Assembly: GCA_041627895.1 (NCBI GenBank)
Contig: JBFKQC010000007.1
Span: forward strand, 18,165 to 82,164
Source of the DNA: JBFKQC01 sp041627895
GTDB taxonomy: Bacteria; Pseudomonadota; Alphaproteobacteria; Rhodobacterales; Rhodobacteraceae
Reading direction: 5' to 3'
DNA length: 64,000 nt
Position 1 is the stretch's first letter. Each line of letters begins with the position of its first letter. The translations under genes were made by a program, and so were the position numbers. This document shows positions 1-8,464 of this stretch, piece by piece. The notes beneath the pieces were generated by a model. That model searched no databases. It was not told the DNA's origin and was given only the letters and a program-made list of their open reading frames with translations.

Positions 1-257
1 GCTATCGCCGGCTGACCCGGCTTCTGGACAGGCTGGCCGGCCTTGGCGCCGATTTCGTCGAGATCGCGGGCAACGACGACATCCTGTTCACCGCGATCTC
101 CGCCGAGCCCGCGGCCGACGGCGCGGTCTTCAGCTTTGCGCGCCAGGGCTACGGCGACACGCGCCACCTGATCCTGGTGAAGGTGTCCGCCCTCGCCGAC
201 CGGCTGCGGGCAATGCAGTCCGGGCCGCTGACGCTGGAACACGTGCACGACTACTAA
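1..257 (+). CDS. C-terminal end of an unrecognised protein (5' end outside window)
   Basis: An open frame enters from the left edge (codons start at base 3) and ends at TAA 255-257, giving 84 residues that end in EHVHDY. Codon use is GC-rich in third positions like the neighbouring genes, which supports real coding. The visible part has no motif I can assign; it has a hydrophobic, strand-like stretch (HLILVKVSALADRL) near the end. It runs in the opposite direction to pdxJ, so the two are convergent. Function unknown. Confidence 0.55.
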   Translation, partial: YRRLTRLLDRLAGLGADFVEIAGNDDILFTAISAEPAADGAVFSFARQGYGDTRHLILVKVSALADRLRAMQSGPLTLEHVHDY

Positions 258-258
258 A

Positions 259-298
259 GCGATGTCCAGCAAAGCCGATCCGGCGAAGCGTCGCGAGA
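259..298 (+). repeat. Post-stop repeat element, copy A
   Basis: This 40-bp stretch begins one base after the stop codon of the upstream gene. It matches 10806-10845 at about 33 of 40 positions, and that copy also begins directly after a stop codon on the same strand. The best conserved core is GCCGATCCGGCGAAGCG. It can fold a small GCCG/CGGC hairpin. Role unknown; it may act in transcript 3'-end formation. Confidence 0.45.
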
Positions 299-377
299 TT
301 GCTTTGGTCGAGCCGCGTTGGTCCGGCGCATCAGCGTCGAGACGCAGCCCGGGTTCGTGCCCGCGGATCGAGGCCCG

Positions 378-1151
378 TTACCCCGCCGCGCTGTCCGCGC
401 GCGCCTCGTCCATCAGCCGGCGCATCTCGCGGATCGCCGGGTCGAGGCCGCGAAAGATCGCCTCGCCGATCAGGAAATGGCCGATGTTCAGCTCCATCAC
501 CTCGGGGAAGGCGGCGACCGGCTGCACCGTGTCATAGGTCAGCCCGTGCCCGGCGTGGACCTCGAGCCCCAGCGAATGGGCGAAGGCGGACATCTCGCGC
601 AGGCGTTCCAGTTCGGTGTCGCGCTCGGCGATGCGGCCCTCGGCATGGGCGTCGCAATAGGCGCCGGTATGCAATTCGACCACCGCCGCGCCGATCCGGG
701 CGGCGGCCTCGACCTGCGCGCGGTCGGCGGCGATGAAGATCGACACCCGGCAGCCCGCCTCGCTGAGCGGCGCGATGAAATGCGCCAGGCGGTTTTCCTC
801 GCGCGCGACTTCCAGCCCGCCCTCGGTCGTGCGTTCCTCGCGCCGCTCGGGCACGATGCAGACCGCGTGCGGCCGGTGGCGCAGCGCGATCGCCTGCATC
901 TCGGCGGTCGCCGCCATCTCGAAATTCAGGGGCAGCGTCAGCGCCTGCATCAGCCGCGCGATGTCGTCGTCCGAGATATGCCGGCGATCTTCGCGCAGAT
1001 GCGCGGTAATGCCGTCGGCGCCGGCCGCTTCGGCCAGCATCGCGGCGCGCACCGGATCGGGATAGGCCGAGCCGCGGGCGTTGCGCACCGTGGCGACGTG
1101 GTCGATGTTGACGCCGAGGCGCAGCGTTCCGAGCGGTTTCATTGGCTTCAC
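378..1151 (-). CDS. pdxJ: Pyridoxine 5'-phosphate synthase
   Basis: PdxJ condenses 1-deoxyxylulose 5-phosphate with 3-amino-2-oxopropyl phosphate to give pyridoxine 5'-phosphate in the cytoplasmic vitamin B6 pathway. The 257-residue product is of normal family length. It carries the N-terminal LGVNIDHVATVRNARG substrate loop, HLREDRRHI, the FEMAAT strand with its Glu, and the C-terminal HAGHGLTYDT and ELNIGHFLIGEAIF phosphate-binding segments expected of this TIM barrel. A second ATG three codons in (1142) could be the start instead. It is followed 33 bp downstream of its start region by the DUF2062 gene's end, so the two are read in the same direction with DUF2062, rel and rpoZ upstream, a layout common in Rhodobacterales. 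Confidence 0.96.
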   Translation of the reverse strand: MKPMKPLGTLRLGVNIDHVATVRNARGSAYPDPVRAAMLAEAAGADGITAHLREDRRHISDDDIARLMQALTLPLNFEMAATAEMQAIALRHRPHAVCIVPERREERTTEGGLEVAREENRLAHFIAPLSEAGCRVSIFIAADRAQVEAAARIGAAVVELHTGAYCDAHAEGRIAERDTELERLREMSAFAHSLGLEVHAGHGLTYDTVQPVAAFPEVMELNIGHFLIGEAIFRGLDPAIREMRRLMDEARADSAAG

Positions 1152-1164
1152 CGAATCCCCGCAA

Positions 1165-1189
1165 ATTAGGTCACAATTACTAACCTAAT
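1165..1189. promoter_or_regulatory. AT-rich inverted repeat between DUF2062 and pdxJ
   Basis: ATTAGGT (1165-1171) is repeated inverted as ACCTAAT (1183-1189) around an 11-base AT-rich centre, in otherwise very GC-rich DNA. It overlaps the stop codon of the DUF2062 gene and lies just upstream of pdxJ. It could be an operator or weak terminator; no regulator is evident. Confidence 0.3.
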
Positions 1190-1835
1190 CCGATTTCGTG
1201 CCCGCGTCAGCATTTTCCAGCGCGCGGCGGCGCTTTTCGTAGCGTTCCTTCAGCTTCTTCACGCGGCGCTTCTGGTAGGCCTCGACCGCCGGCAGGGTCA
1301 GGCCGTAGGCGGCGATGGCGGCCACCACGCCCGGCACGATGCCGCCCACGGTGTAGGGCCATGCCACCAGCCAGAAGAAGCTTTCCAGCCGGTCCCATTG
1401 TGCGGTTTCGGGGCCGAACATCGCGACGGCATTGCGCCAGAGCTGGCTGGACGCATGGGCGAACTCGGCAAAGACCTCGGGCAGCGGCACGCCCTCGCCG
1501 ATCCCCAGCATCCAGTAGCCAAGCTCCAGCGACAGCGCGGCGATGATCGGAAAGGTCAGCGGATTGCCGAAGAACGTGGCCAGCAGCGACGCCAGGATAT
1601 TGCCCTGCATCGCGAAGGCCAGAACCGCCGCCATGATGAAGTGAAAGCCAAAATACGGGGTGAAGCAGACAAAGACCCCGGCCGCCACGCCGCGGGCGAT
1701 CTTGTGCGGCTGGTCGGGCAGCCGGCGCAGCCGGTGCAGGACGTATTCCACCGCGCGGCGCCAGCCGCCCTTCGGATAGAAGAAATGAGCGGTCGCCTGC
1801 ATCCAGGTGCGCGGCTTTCGACGCTTGAAGACCAC
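1185..1835 (-). CDS. DUF2062 family inner-membrane protein
   Basis: The 216-residue protein has a basic N-terminus, then a hydrophobic core in which GVAAGVFVCFTPYFGFHFIM and the following LASLLATFFGNPLTFPIIAAL segment form two adjacent membrane helices, and a third helix near residue 165 (WPYTVGGIVPGVVAAIAAYG). This arrangement and the GNPLTFP motif are typical of DUF2062. The C-terminus is strongly basic and charged (KRRVKKLKERYEKRRR). It sits between rel and pdxJ as in many Rhodobacterales. The molecular function of the family is not established. Confidence 0.85.
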   Translation of the reverse strand: MVFKRRKPRTWMQATAHFFYPKGGWRRAVEYVLHRLRRLPDQPHKIARGVAAGVFVCFTPYFGFHFIMAAVLAFAMQGNILASLLATFFGNPLTFPIIAALSLELGYWMLGIGEGVPLPEVFAEFAHASSQLWRNAVAMFGPETAQWDRLESFFWLVAWPYTVGGIVPGVVAAIAAYGLTLPAVEAYQKRRVKKLKERYEKRRRALENADAGTKSD

Positions 1836-1857
1836 CCCTGTTACCCCTGACGTGCCT

Positions 1858-3993
1858 CTACGGCTTTCGACTTAGATCGCGGTGCCGCCCGATCGAGGCG
1901 ACGTCGGTATCCGCCTCGAGCGCCAGCAACACGGTATGAAGATGCTCTGCATCCCTGAGATCAACATCAAGAACAAGGCGATAAAAGTCCGGTTTCCGGT
2001 CAACAAAGAGCAGATCCGAGATATTCGCTTTTTGCTCGCCGACAAGGGTGCAGAGCCGGCCGAGCACGCCCGCATCGTTCGAAATCGTCAAATCCAGGCT
2101 GACCGTATAGACCGCCGGGTGCGGCCCCGAGTGCCAGTGCAGGTCGACCCAGCGCTCGGTCTGGTCCTGCACCTCCTCGAGCGCAAGGCAGTCGATGGCG
2201 TGCACCAGCACGCCCTTGCCGCGATAGCTGATGCCGACGATGCGCTCGCCCGGCACCGGCTGGCAGCATTGCGCCCGCTCGAAACGCTGGTTCGGCGCCA
2301 GCCCGACCACCGCGCGGGCGGCGTCGATTTCCTCGCCGCGCTGGGTGACGAGGTTGGGGTAGAGCAGCTTCACCACGTCGCTGGCGTTCAGCTCGGCAGA
2401 GCCGAGCCGCGCCAGCAGGTCCTGGCTGGAGTTGAGCCCGAGGTGCCTTGCGGCCGTGCGCAGCGCCTTCTCGGTGGCGCGCTTGCCGACATGGTCGAAG
2501 GCCACCCGCGCCAGTTCGGCGCCCAGCTTGACATAGCGCTCGCGGTCTTCCTCGCGCAGGCTGCGCCGGATCGCCGCCTTGGCGCGGCCGGTCACGACGA
2601 TATCGAGCCACGTGGCCTGCGGGCGCTGGCCCTCGGCGGTGATGATCTCGATCATCTGGCCGTTCTTGATCCGGGTCCAGAGCGGCACCCGCATGTGGTC
2701 GATCTTGGCCCCGACGCAGGAATCGCCGATCCGCGTGTGGATCGCATAGGCGTAATCCAGCGGCGTCGCCCCGCGCGGCAGCTTGATCACGTCGCCTCGG
2801 GGAGAGAAGCAGAACACCTGGTCGGCATACATCTCGAGCTTGACGTGCTCGAGGAACTCGTCGTGGCTGTCGGCGGTCACCAGGCGCTCGGTGAGGCTTT
2901 CGAACCACTTCGTCGGGTCCACCGCAAAGGGGTTCGCCGCCGGCACGCCGTCCTTGTAGGACCAGTGCGCCGCAACCCCGGTTTCGGCCACGTCATGCAT
3001 CGTGTGGGTGCGGATCTGGATCTCGACCCGCTTGCCGTCGCGGCCCGACACCGTGGTGTGGATCGAGCGGTAGCCGTTCGACTTGGGCTGGCTGATATAG
3101 TCCTTGAACCGCCCCGGCACCGCGCGCCAGCGCTGGTGCACCCGGCCGAGCACGCGATAGCAGTCGTCCTCGTTCTTCGTCAGCACGCGGAAGCCGTAGA
3201 TGTCGGACAGCCGCGCAAAGCTCAGCTCTTTCTCCTGCATCTTGCGCCAGATCGAGTAGGGCTTTTTCGCGCGGCCCATCACCTTGGCCTCGATCCCGGC
3301 CTTGGCAAGCTCGGCCTTTATGTCGTTGGTGATCTTCTCGATGACGTCGCCGGTTTCCTGCTGCAGCTTGATGAACCGGCGCATGATCGAACGGCGCCCG
3401 TCCGAGTTCAGCACCGAAAACGCCAGATCCTCCAGCTCGTCGCGCATCCACTGCATGCCCATCCGCCCGGCGAGTGGGGCGAAGATGTCCATCGTTTCGC
3501 GCGCCTTCTGCACCTGCTTGTCCGCGCCCATAGACTTGATGGTGCGCATGTTGTGCAGCCGGTCGGCGAGCTTGACCAGGATCACCCGCAGATCCTTCGA
3601 CATCGCCATGAACAGCTTGCGGAAGTTTTCCGCCTGCTTGGTCTCGGACGACGACAGTTGCAGGTTGGTCAGCTTGGTGACGCCATCGACCAGCTCGGCG
3701 ATCTCGGGGCCGAAGCGCTTGGCGATCTCGCCATAGGTCGACCGCGTGTCCTCGATCGTGTCGTGCAGAAGCGCGGTGATGATCGTCTCGTCATCCAGCC
3801 GCATCTCGGCCAGGATCGAGGCGACCTCGACTGGGTGGCTGAAATAGGGCTCGCCCGACTTGCGGAACTGCCCCTCGTGCATCCGGGCGCCATAGACATA
3901 GGCATCCCGGATCAGGGTCGCGTTGGTGCGTGGGTTGTAGCCGCGGACCTTGTCGATCAGGTCGTCGACCCCGATCAACCGGTCCAGCGCCAT
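1858..3993 (-). CDS. rel: Bifunctional (p)ppGpp synthetase/hydrolase, RelA/SpoT family
   Basis: The 711-residue protein makes and degrades (p)ppGpp, the stringent-response alarmone. An N-terminal HD hydrolase domain shows HPVEVASIL (about residue 52), ALLHDTIEDT and RLHNMRTI. The synthetase domain follows with RLSDIYGFRV, SNGYRSIHTTV and EIQIRTHTMHDVAE. A TGS domain (VFCFSPRGDVIKLPRGATPLDYAYAIH, cut here into two segments) lies near residues 390-450, and a C-terminal ACT domain near 635-705. Both catalytic halves keep their signature residues, so it should be active in both directions, as expected for the single Rel enzyme of alphaproteobacteria. It follows rpoZ by 15 bp and is probably cotranscribed with it. 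Confidence 0.96.
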   Translation of the reverse strand: MALDRLIGVDDLIDKVRGYNPRTNATLIRDAYVYGARMHEGQFRKSGEPYFSHPVEVASILAEMRLDDETIITALLHDTIEDTRSTYGEIAKRFGPEIAELVDGVTKLTNLQLSSSETKQAENFRKLFMAMSKDLRVILVKLADRLHNMRTIKSMGADKQVQKARETMDIFAPLAGRMGMQWMRDELEDLAFSVLNSDGRRSIMRRFIKLQQETGDVIEKITNDIKAELAKAGIEAKVMGRAKKPYSIWRKMQEKELSFARLSDIYGFRVLTKNEDDCYRVLGRVHQRWRAVPGRFKDYISQPKSNGYRSIHTTVSGRDGKRVEIQIRTHTMHDVAETGVAAHWSYKDGVPAANPFAVDPTKWFESLTERLVTADSHDEFLEHVKLEMYADQVFCFSPRGDVIKLPRGATPLDYAYAIHTRIGDSCVGAKIDHMRVPLWTRIKNGQMIEIITAEGQRPQATWLDIVVTGRAKAAIRRSLREEDRERYVKLGAELARVAFDHVGKRATEKALRTAARHLGLNSSQDLLARLGSAELNASDVVKLLYPNLVTQRGEEIDAARAVVGLAPNQRFERAQCCQPVPGERIVGISYRGKGVLVHAIDCLALEEVQDQTERWVDLHWHSGPHPAVYTVSLDLTISNDAGVLGRLCTLVGEQKANISDLLFVDRKPDFYRLVLDVDLRDAEHLHTVLLALEADTDVASIGRHRDLSRKP

Positions 3994-4008
3994 CGTTCCC
4001 GCCCGGAC

Positions 4009-4362
4009 TTAGCGCTGCTCCTGCGCTTCCATCAGCGCGCGGAGCAGTTTTTCTTCGCTCAGGTCGTCATCGGCGGGCTTGTCCGCCTCGGCCCCCATCA
4101 GAAGCGCCATCGCGTCCTCTTCCGGTTCGTCCACCTCGATCTGGGTCTGGTGGCTTTCGATCATCCGCTCGCGCAGGTCCTCGGCCTGCTGGGTCTCGTC
4201 GGCGATCTCGCGCAGCGACACGACCGGGTTCTTGTCGTTGTCGCGGTCCACGCTGATCGGCGCACCGGCGGAAATCTCGCGGGCACGGTGGGCGGCGAGC
4301 ATCACCAGCTCGAACCGGTTCGGAACCTTGTCAACGCAGTCTTCGACCGTAACGCGGGCCAT
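4009..4362 (-). CDS. rpoZ: RNA polymerase omega subunit
   Basis: The 117-residue product begins MARVTVEDCVDKVPNRFELV, the hallmark N-terminus of omega, followed by the LAAHRAREI helix that clamps the beta' subunit. An acidic C-terminal tail (EPEEDAMALLMGAEAD, EEKLLRALMEAQ) is typical of alphaproteobacterial omega. It lies immediately upstream of rel, a conserved pairing; omega is known to influence the response of RNA polymerase to ppGpp. Confidence 0.96.
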   Translation of the reverse strand: MARVTVEDCVDKVPNRFELVMLAAHRAREISAGAPISVDRDNDKNPVVSLREIADETQQAEDLRERMIESHQTQIEVDEPEEDAMALLMGAEADKPADDDLSEEKLLRALMEAQEQR

Positions 4363-4444
4363 GGGCTACTCATTTCCTTCGCTGGGAGCGTGAGAAAGTG
4401 ACACTTAGACCCGGACTCCCCGTTTTGCAAGCGCGAAAGGGTGC

Positions 4445-5938
4445 CTATTCCGGCAAACCGGCCTGTCTTAGCGCCGCGTCCAGCGCCGCGGCCTGATCGG
4501 GGTCGGGATAGGGGAACATCCGCCGCGCCGTCGCGATCCGGTAGCGCGGGGCGATGCGCCCGATCCCGGCCGCTTGCCGCTCGGCGCCGGCGCGGTCGCC
4601 GAGACCGGCCAATGCGCGGACAAGCTGAACACGGGGGGGCACGAATCCGGGCACGCGGGCCAGGACGTCGCCCAGCCGCTCGGCCGCCGCGTCGAAGCGG
4701 CCCTCGAGGTTGGCCGAATGCGCCAGCGCCATGGCCCAGCTTGGCGGCACGTAGCGGTCGATCGCGAAGGCGCGTTCCAGCAGCGGGCCGGCCGCCGCGG
4801 GGCGGCAGAGCCGGTTCAGCGTCTCGCCGTAATTGTGCAGCGTTTCCGGGTTCACCGGGTCCAGCGCGACGGCCCGGTCGAACGCGCCGACGGCCTCGTC
4901 CGCGCGCCCCGGAAAGCCCAGCACCCAGCCCAGCCGCGCATGGGCGACCGCCGATTGCGGATCGAGCGCCACCGCCCGGCGCGCACAGTCCAGCGCAGGG
5001 TCCAGCGTGTCGTCCGACCCGGGCCAGGCGAAGACATGGGTCGAGGTCCGGCAATAGGACAGATAGGCCAGCGCCTCGGCGTAATCCGGGTCGCGGTCGA
5101 GCGCCTCGGCGAAGTACTGTGCCGCACGGGCGAAATGGGCGGGCGAGTACTGGAAGTACTCCCACCGACCGCGCAGGCAGAGGTCATAGGCCTGCGGGTC
5201 CTGCGTCGCGCGGGCCCGTGCGGGCGCCGCGAAATGCAGCTTCAGCGCGGCGGTGATCCGCTCGGCGATCGCGTCCTGCATCGCGAATATGTCGCCCGCC
5301 GTCCCGGTGAACCGGTCGGACCACAGTTGCGAACCGTCGCGGGCGTCCAGCAATTCCGCGGTGATCCGCAGCGCGCCGTCCTCGCGCCTGATCGCGCCGG
5401 TCAACAGCTGGTCGGCGCCCAGCGCGCGCCCGATCTCCTGCGGCGCAAGGTCGGTGCCGCGGAACCGGAAGGCGGAAAACCGCGTCGCGACGCGCAGCCC
5501 GGCGACGCGCGACAGCTCGACCATCAGGTCCTCGGACACGCCGTCGGCGAAATAGTCCTCGCCCTCGCCGCCGCCGATGGTGCGGAACGGGATCACGGCC
5601 AGAGCGCGCGGGTCCGGGCGGATCGGGTCGGCGTGGCGGACCTCGGCCACGAAGCGCAGGCCCCTGCCGTGCACGGTGCGGATATAGCGGCGCGGCTCTT
5701 CGATATCGCCCAGCGCCCGCCGCGCGGCCTTGATCGCGGCCGAGACCGCCCAGTCGCTTACGGCGCGGCCCTGCCAGATCGTCTGTACCAGCTCGTCGCG
5801 GCTGACCAGCCGGTGCAGGTTCCCCGCCAGATGCAGGATCAGTTGCAGCACCAGCGGCTCGACCGCCACGCGCTGCCCGTCGAGGCGCAGCTCGAAAGCC
5901 TCGGCATCCAGTTCGAAGGCACCGGCGCGCAGCGTCAT
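4445..5938 (-). CDS. Winged-helix transcriptional regulator with TolB-like and TPR domains
   Basis: The predicted 497-residue protein starts at MTLRAGAFELDAEAF. Residues 1-100 form an OmpR/PhoB-type winged helix (LVSRDELVQTIWQGRAVSDW, then YIRTVHGRGLRFVAEV), so it should bind DNA. The middle region (ALAVIPFRTIGG, GVSEDLMVELSRVAGLRV, QLLTGAIRREDGALRI) resembles the TolB-N-like module often fused to such regulators. The C-terminal half holds TPR repeats, for example AVGAFDRAVALDPVNPETLH. An open frame extends upstream to 6298, but that part overlaps the divergent DUF302 gene and looks like shadow sequence, so I use the ATG ending at 5938. No membrane segment is visible, unlike CadC. Target genes unknown; the divergent DUF302 gene is an obvious candidate. 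Confidence 0.8.
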   Translation of the reverse strand: MTLRAGAFELDAEAFELRLDGQRVAVEPLVLQLILHLAGNLHRLVSRDELVQTIWQGRAVSDWAVSAAIKAARRALGDIEEPRRYIRTVHGRGLRFVAEVRHADPIRPDPRALAVIPFRTIGGGEGEDYFADGVSEDLMVELSRVAGLRVATRFSAFRFRGTDLAPQEIGRALGADQLLTGAIRREDGALRITAELLDARDGSQLWSDRFTGTAGDIFAMQDAIAERITAALKLHFAAPARARATQDPQAYDLCLRGRWEYFQYSPAHFARAAQYFAEALDRDPDYAEALAYLSYCRTSTHVFAWPGSDDTLDPALDCARRAVALDPQSAVAHARLGWVLGFPGRADEAVGAFDRAVALDPVNPETLHNYGETLNRLCRPAAAGPLLERAFAIDRYVPPSWAMALAHSANLEGRFDAAAERLGDVLARVPGFVPPRVQLVRALAGLGDRAGAERQAAGIGRIAPRYRIATARRMFPYPDPDQAAALDAALRQAGLPE

Positions 5939-6059
5939 GTGCGAGGTCCAGGTTGCCGCATCCTCCCGAAATCCTCCGGAAATCTCCCGGTCCCCATCAA
6001 GCATGAAAATGCCGGGCCGCGCTATTCTGATCTGAGAAACCCAGAGACGGAGACCCGAG

Positions 6060-6512
6060 ATGCGACCATACCTGACCACCCTTGCCACCGCCGCCGCGAT
6101 GCTGCTGCCCGCCGCGGCGGACGCCGAAACCACCCGCCTGCGCGGGGCCCTGCCCGTGGACGAGGCGATCGCGCGCGTCGGCGCCGCGGTCGACGCGGCC
6201 GGGGCGCAGGTGTTCCTGATCGTCGACTTCCAGGACGGCAACGCCCGGGTCGGCGAAACGCTGCGCCCGACCAAGCTGATCCTGTTCGGCAGCCCCAAGA
6301 TCGGCGCGGCCGCCTTGCAGGACGCCCAGGCGATGGGGCTGTTCGTGCCGCTTCGGCTGCTGGCCTACGAGGATGCCGACGGCGCCACCTGGCTGGCCTA
6401 TCCCGTTGCGCGCGAGGCCGCGGCCGAGCATGGCCTGGACCCGGCCCATCGCGCCGTGGCGCGGATGCAGGCGGCGATGGAGCGGATGGCCGCGGTCGCT
6501 GCCGGGAACTGA
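6060..6512 (+). CDS. Exported DUF302-like protein
   Basis: The 150-residue product begins with a clear signal peptide (MRPYLTTLATAAAMLLPAAADAE). The mature part (ARVGAAVDAAGAQVFLIVDF, TLRPTKLILFGSPKIGAAAL, VPLRLLAYEDADGATWLAY) matches the DUF302 pattern of a short alpha/beta domain found in periplasmic proteins of unknown function. It is divergent from the winged-helix/TPR regulator across a 121-bp gap and ends 3 bp before the folK stop, so it converges on folK. Confidence 0.8.
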   Translation: MRPYLTTLATAAAMLLPAAADAETTRLRGALPVDEAIARVGAAVDAAGAQVFLIVDFQDGNARVGETLRPTKLILFGSPKIGAAALQDAQAMGLFVPLRLLAYEDADGATWLAYPVAREAAAEHGLDPAHRAVARMQAAMERMAAVAAGN

Positions 6513-6515
6513 TAT

Positions 6516-7127
6516 CTAGCCCAGCCGCCGGACCGCGGCCAGATCGTCCGGATCCAGCGCCGCGGCCATCTCGGCCACGCTCAGCCCGCTGACCGGGTGG
6601 CGCCAGTCTGGCGCGATCTCGGCCAGTGGCACCAGCACGAAGGCACGGTCCTGCAGCCGCGGATGCGGCAGGATCAGCCGGTCGGGGGTGCGCCGCACCT
6701 GCTGGTCCGGGGCCAGGTCGCGCCAGCGCGCATAGCTCTCGGCGTCGGGCAGTACCGCGTCGCCCAGCGCGATCAGGTCCAGATCCAGCGTGCGCCGGCC
6801 CCAGCGCTGGTCGCGCTCGCGCCCGAACGCCGCCTCGATCCGGTGCAGGACCGCCAGGATTTCGCCGGCATCCGCGATCCCCGACAGCACGGCCGCGGCG
6901 TTCACGTAGTCCGGCCCGGCGCCCGCAGGAAAACATGCCGTAGCGTAAAGCGAACTGACCCGCTCAACCTCAAGCAGCGAATCACCCAGCGCTTTCACCG
7001 CAGCGCGAAGCGTCATTTCGGGCGAGCCGGCATGGCTGGGCACATTCCCGCCTAGTGCGACCAGTACTTTTGGGCAGGTCGCGCGTGCATTTATGGCCGA
7101 TTTGTGACAGTCTGTGTCTTGCGACAC
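6516..7127 (-). CDS. folK: 2-amino-4-hydroxy-6-hydroxymethyldihydropteridine diphosphokinase (HPPK)
   Basis: HPPK transfers pyrophosphate from ATP to 6-hydroxymethyl-7,8-dihydropterin in folate synthesis. The 203-residue protein has KVLVALGGNVPSHAGSPEMT at the start of the fold, the GRERDQRWGRRTLDLDLIAL signature with its paired aspartates, and HPRLQDRAFVLVPLAEIAP. The first 20 residues (before KVLVALGGN) are not conserved, so the true start could be slightly downstream. It stands alone, with no folP or folB next to it. Confidence 0.93.
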   Translation of the reverse strand: MSQDTDCHKSAINARATCPKVLVALGGNVPSHAGSPEMTLRAAVKALGDSLLEVERVSSLYATACFPAGAGPDYVNAAAVLSGIADAGEILAVLHRIEAAFGRERDQRWGRRTLDLDLIALGDAVLPDAESYARWRDLAPDQQVRRTPDRLILPHPRLQDRAFVLVPLAEIAPDWRHPVSGLSVAEMAAALDPDDLAAVRRLG

Positions 7128-7233
7128 TGGTTTTTCCCCCTATTTTACGCGCCAGTTTCGCCGCTGTTGGAACCACTCCGCCACCCACTCATGGCAAGAC
7201 ATTGGGCGAAACGGATAATCGGAAGGAATATAT

Positions 7234-7806
7234 ATGTTCTACAGAGACGAACGGCTGGCGCTGTTCATCGACGGGTCGAACCTCTATGCAGCAGCGAAAT
7301 CGCTCGGGTTCGACATCGACTACAAGCTGCTGCGTCAGGAGTTCATGCGCCGCGGCAAACTGCTGAGAGCGTTCTATTACACCGCGCTTCTGGAAAACGA
7401 CGACTACTCGCCGATCCGGCCGCTGGTCGACTGGCTGCACTATAACGGCTTCTCGATGGTGACGAAGCCGGCGAAAGAGTACATCGACAGCCAGGGCCGC
7501 CGGAAGGTCAAGGGCAACATGGACATCGAGCTGACCGTCGATGCCATGGAGCTTGCGCGTTATGTCGACCATATCGTGCTGTTCTCGGGCGACGGCGATT
7601 TCCGGCCGCTGGTCGAGGCGCTGCAGCGCCGGGGCGTCCGGGTCTCGGTGGTGTCGACAATCCGCAGCCAGCCGCCGATGATCGCCGACGAACTGCGCCG
7701 CCAGGCGGACAACTTCATCGAGCTGGACGAGTTGAAAGAGGTTATCGGCCGCCCGCCGCGCGAGCCGCGCGAACCGGCGCAGGTCGAGGAAACCGCCGAC
7801 AGCTAG
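7234..7806 (+). CDS. NYN-domain (LabA/DUF88-like) protein
   Basis: The 190-residue protein shows the PIN-like NYN fold: LALFIDGSNLYAAAKSLG near the start, KGNMDIELTVDAMELA in the middle and HIVLFSGDGDFRPLVEAL, which bring together the conserved acidic residues of this nuclease-like family. The start ATG is preceded by GGAAGGAA. The C-terminus is Pro/Glu rich. NYN proteins are thought to act as RNases in RNA processing; substrate unknown here. A strong hairpin terminator follows. Confidence 0.88.
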   Translation: MFYRDERLALFIDGSNLYAAAKSLGFDIDYKLLRQEFMRRGKLLRAFYYTALLENDDYSPIRPLVDWLHYNGFSMVTKPAKEYIDSQGRRKVKGNMDIELTVDAMELARYVDHIVLFSGDGDFRPLVEALQRRGVRVSVVSTIRSQPPMIADELRRQADNFIELDELKEVIGRPPREPREPAQVEETADS

Positions 7807-7828
7807 GCAGCCATTCCGCGCATCGCAC

Positions 7829-7860
7829 AAGGCCCGGTCCCTCGCGGCGGCCGGGCCTTT
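7829..7860. terminator. Bidirectional hairpin terminator
   Basis: AAGGCCCGG and CCGGGCCTTT pair around a 13-base loop, with a T-run on the plus strand and A-run on the other. It lies between the NYN gene (+) and the cytochrome gene (-), so it can serve both. Confidence 0.75.
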
Positions 7861-7870
7861 GCGCTGTGCG

Positions 7871-8314
7871 CTACTGCCCGGCGTTGATCTCGTTGTGCAT
7901 CTCGATCACCTCGTCCGGCCAGGTGCTCTTGATGAAAGCCAGCACTTCGAGGATCTCGTCGTCGCTCAGCACGTCCCCGAACCCGGTCATGTTGCTTTCA
8001 TACTCCAGCCCGCGCCGCGCCAGGACCGCCGAGGTGCCGTACTTGGTCAGGTCGAACAGCAGCGCATCGGCGTGGTGCCAGGTGTGCCCGGTCGCGTCAT
8101 GCGGCGGCGCCGGCATCAGCCCGTCCGCGCCGCGGCTGGTCCAGTCGGCCTGCCCTTCGAGCTTGTCGCCGTGACAAGCGGCGCAGTTCTCGGCATAGAG
8201 CACTTCGCCGCGCGACACCGCCTCGGCATCGTCGTAGGGCACCGGCCCTGCGCCGGGCGCCGGCGTCGCCAGCAGAACCAGCAGGCCGGCAAGGGCGGAA
8301 ACGGGTCTTGTCAT
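7871..8314 (-). CDS. Periplasmic c-type cytochrome
   Basis: A 147-residue exported protein with a short signal peptide (TRPVSALAGLLVLLATPAPGAG) and one haem-binding CAACH motif at about residue 44-48. A methionine in ESNMTGFGDVLSDDEI is the likely distal haem ligand, the usual class I layout, and the C-terminal helix ILEVLAFIKSTWP is typical of this family. The redox partner is unknown; no oxidase or dehydrogenase lies beside it. Confidence 0.88.
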   Translation of the reverse strand: MTRPVSALAGLLVLLATPAPGAGPVPYDDAEAVSRGEVLYAENCAACHGDKLEGQADWTSRGADGLMPAPPHDATGHTWHHADALLFDLTKYGTSAVLARRGLEYESNMTGFGDVLSDDEILEVLAFIKSTWPDEVIEMHNEINAGQ

Positions 8315-8464
8315 CTGGGTCTCCCTTCGCGTTCGCGTCGCCGGTCATCCTAGCGCCCCGCCCGGCGCCCGCCAGTCACGTCCGCGTGGGCCGGCGCCCG
8401 GCCGCCTGCCCTCTGGACCTCGGGCCATGGGCGGCTTAGGTCTGCCCCAGAAGAGGACCGCAGG

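Noticed and set aside
1882..4401. Very long plus-strand open frame (839 codons) opposite rel and rpoZ
   Set aside because: It is an antisense shadow of GC-rich coding sequence; its translation is His/Arg/Asp-rich without domains, while the minus strand encodes clear Rel and RpoZ.
5939..6298. N-terminal extension of the winged-helix/TPR regulator
   Set aside because: The extra 120 residues overlap the divergent DUF302 gene and are Ser/Arg/Ala-rich, unlike a protein domain; the conserved winged helix starts at 5938.
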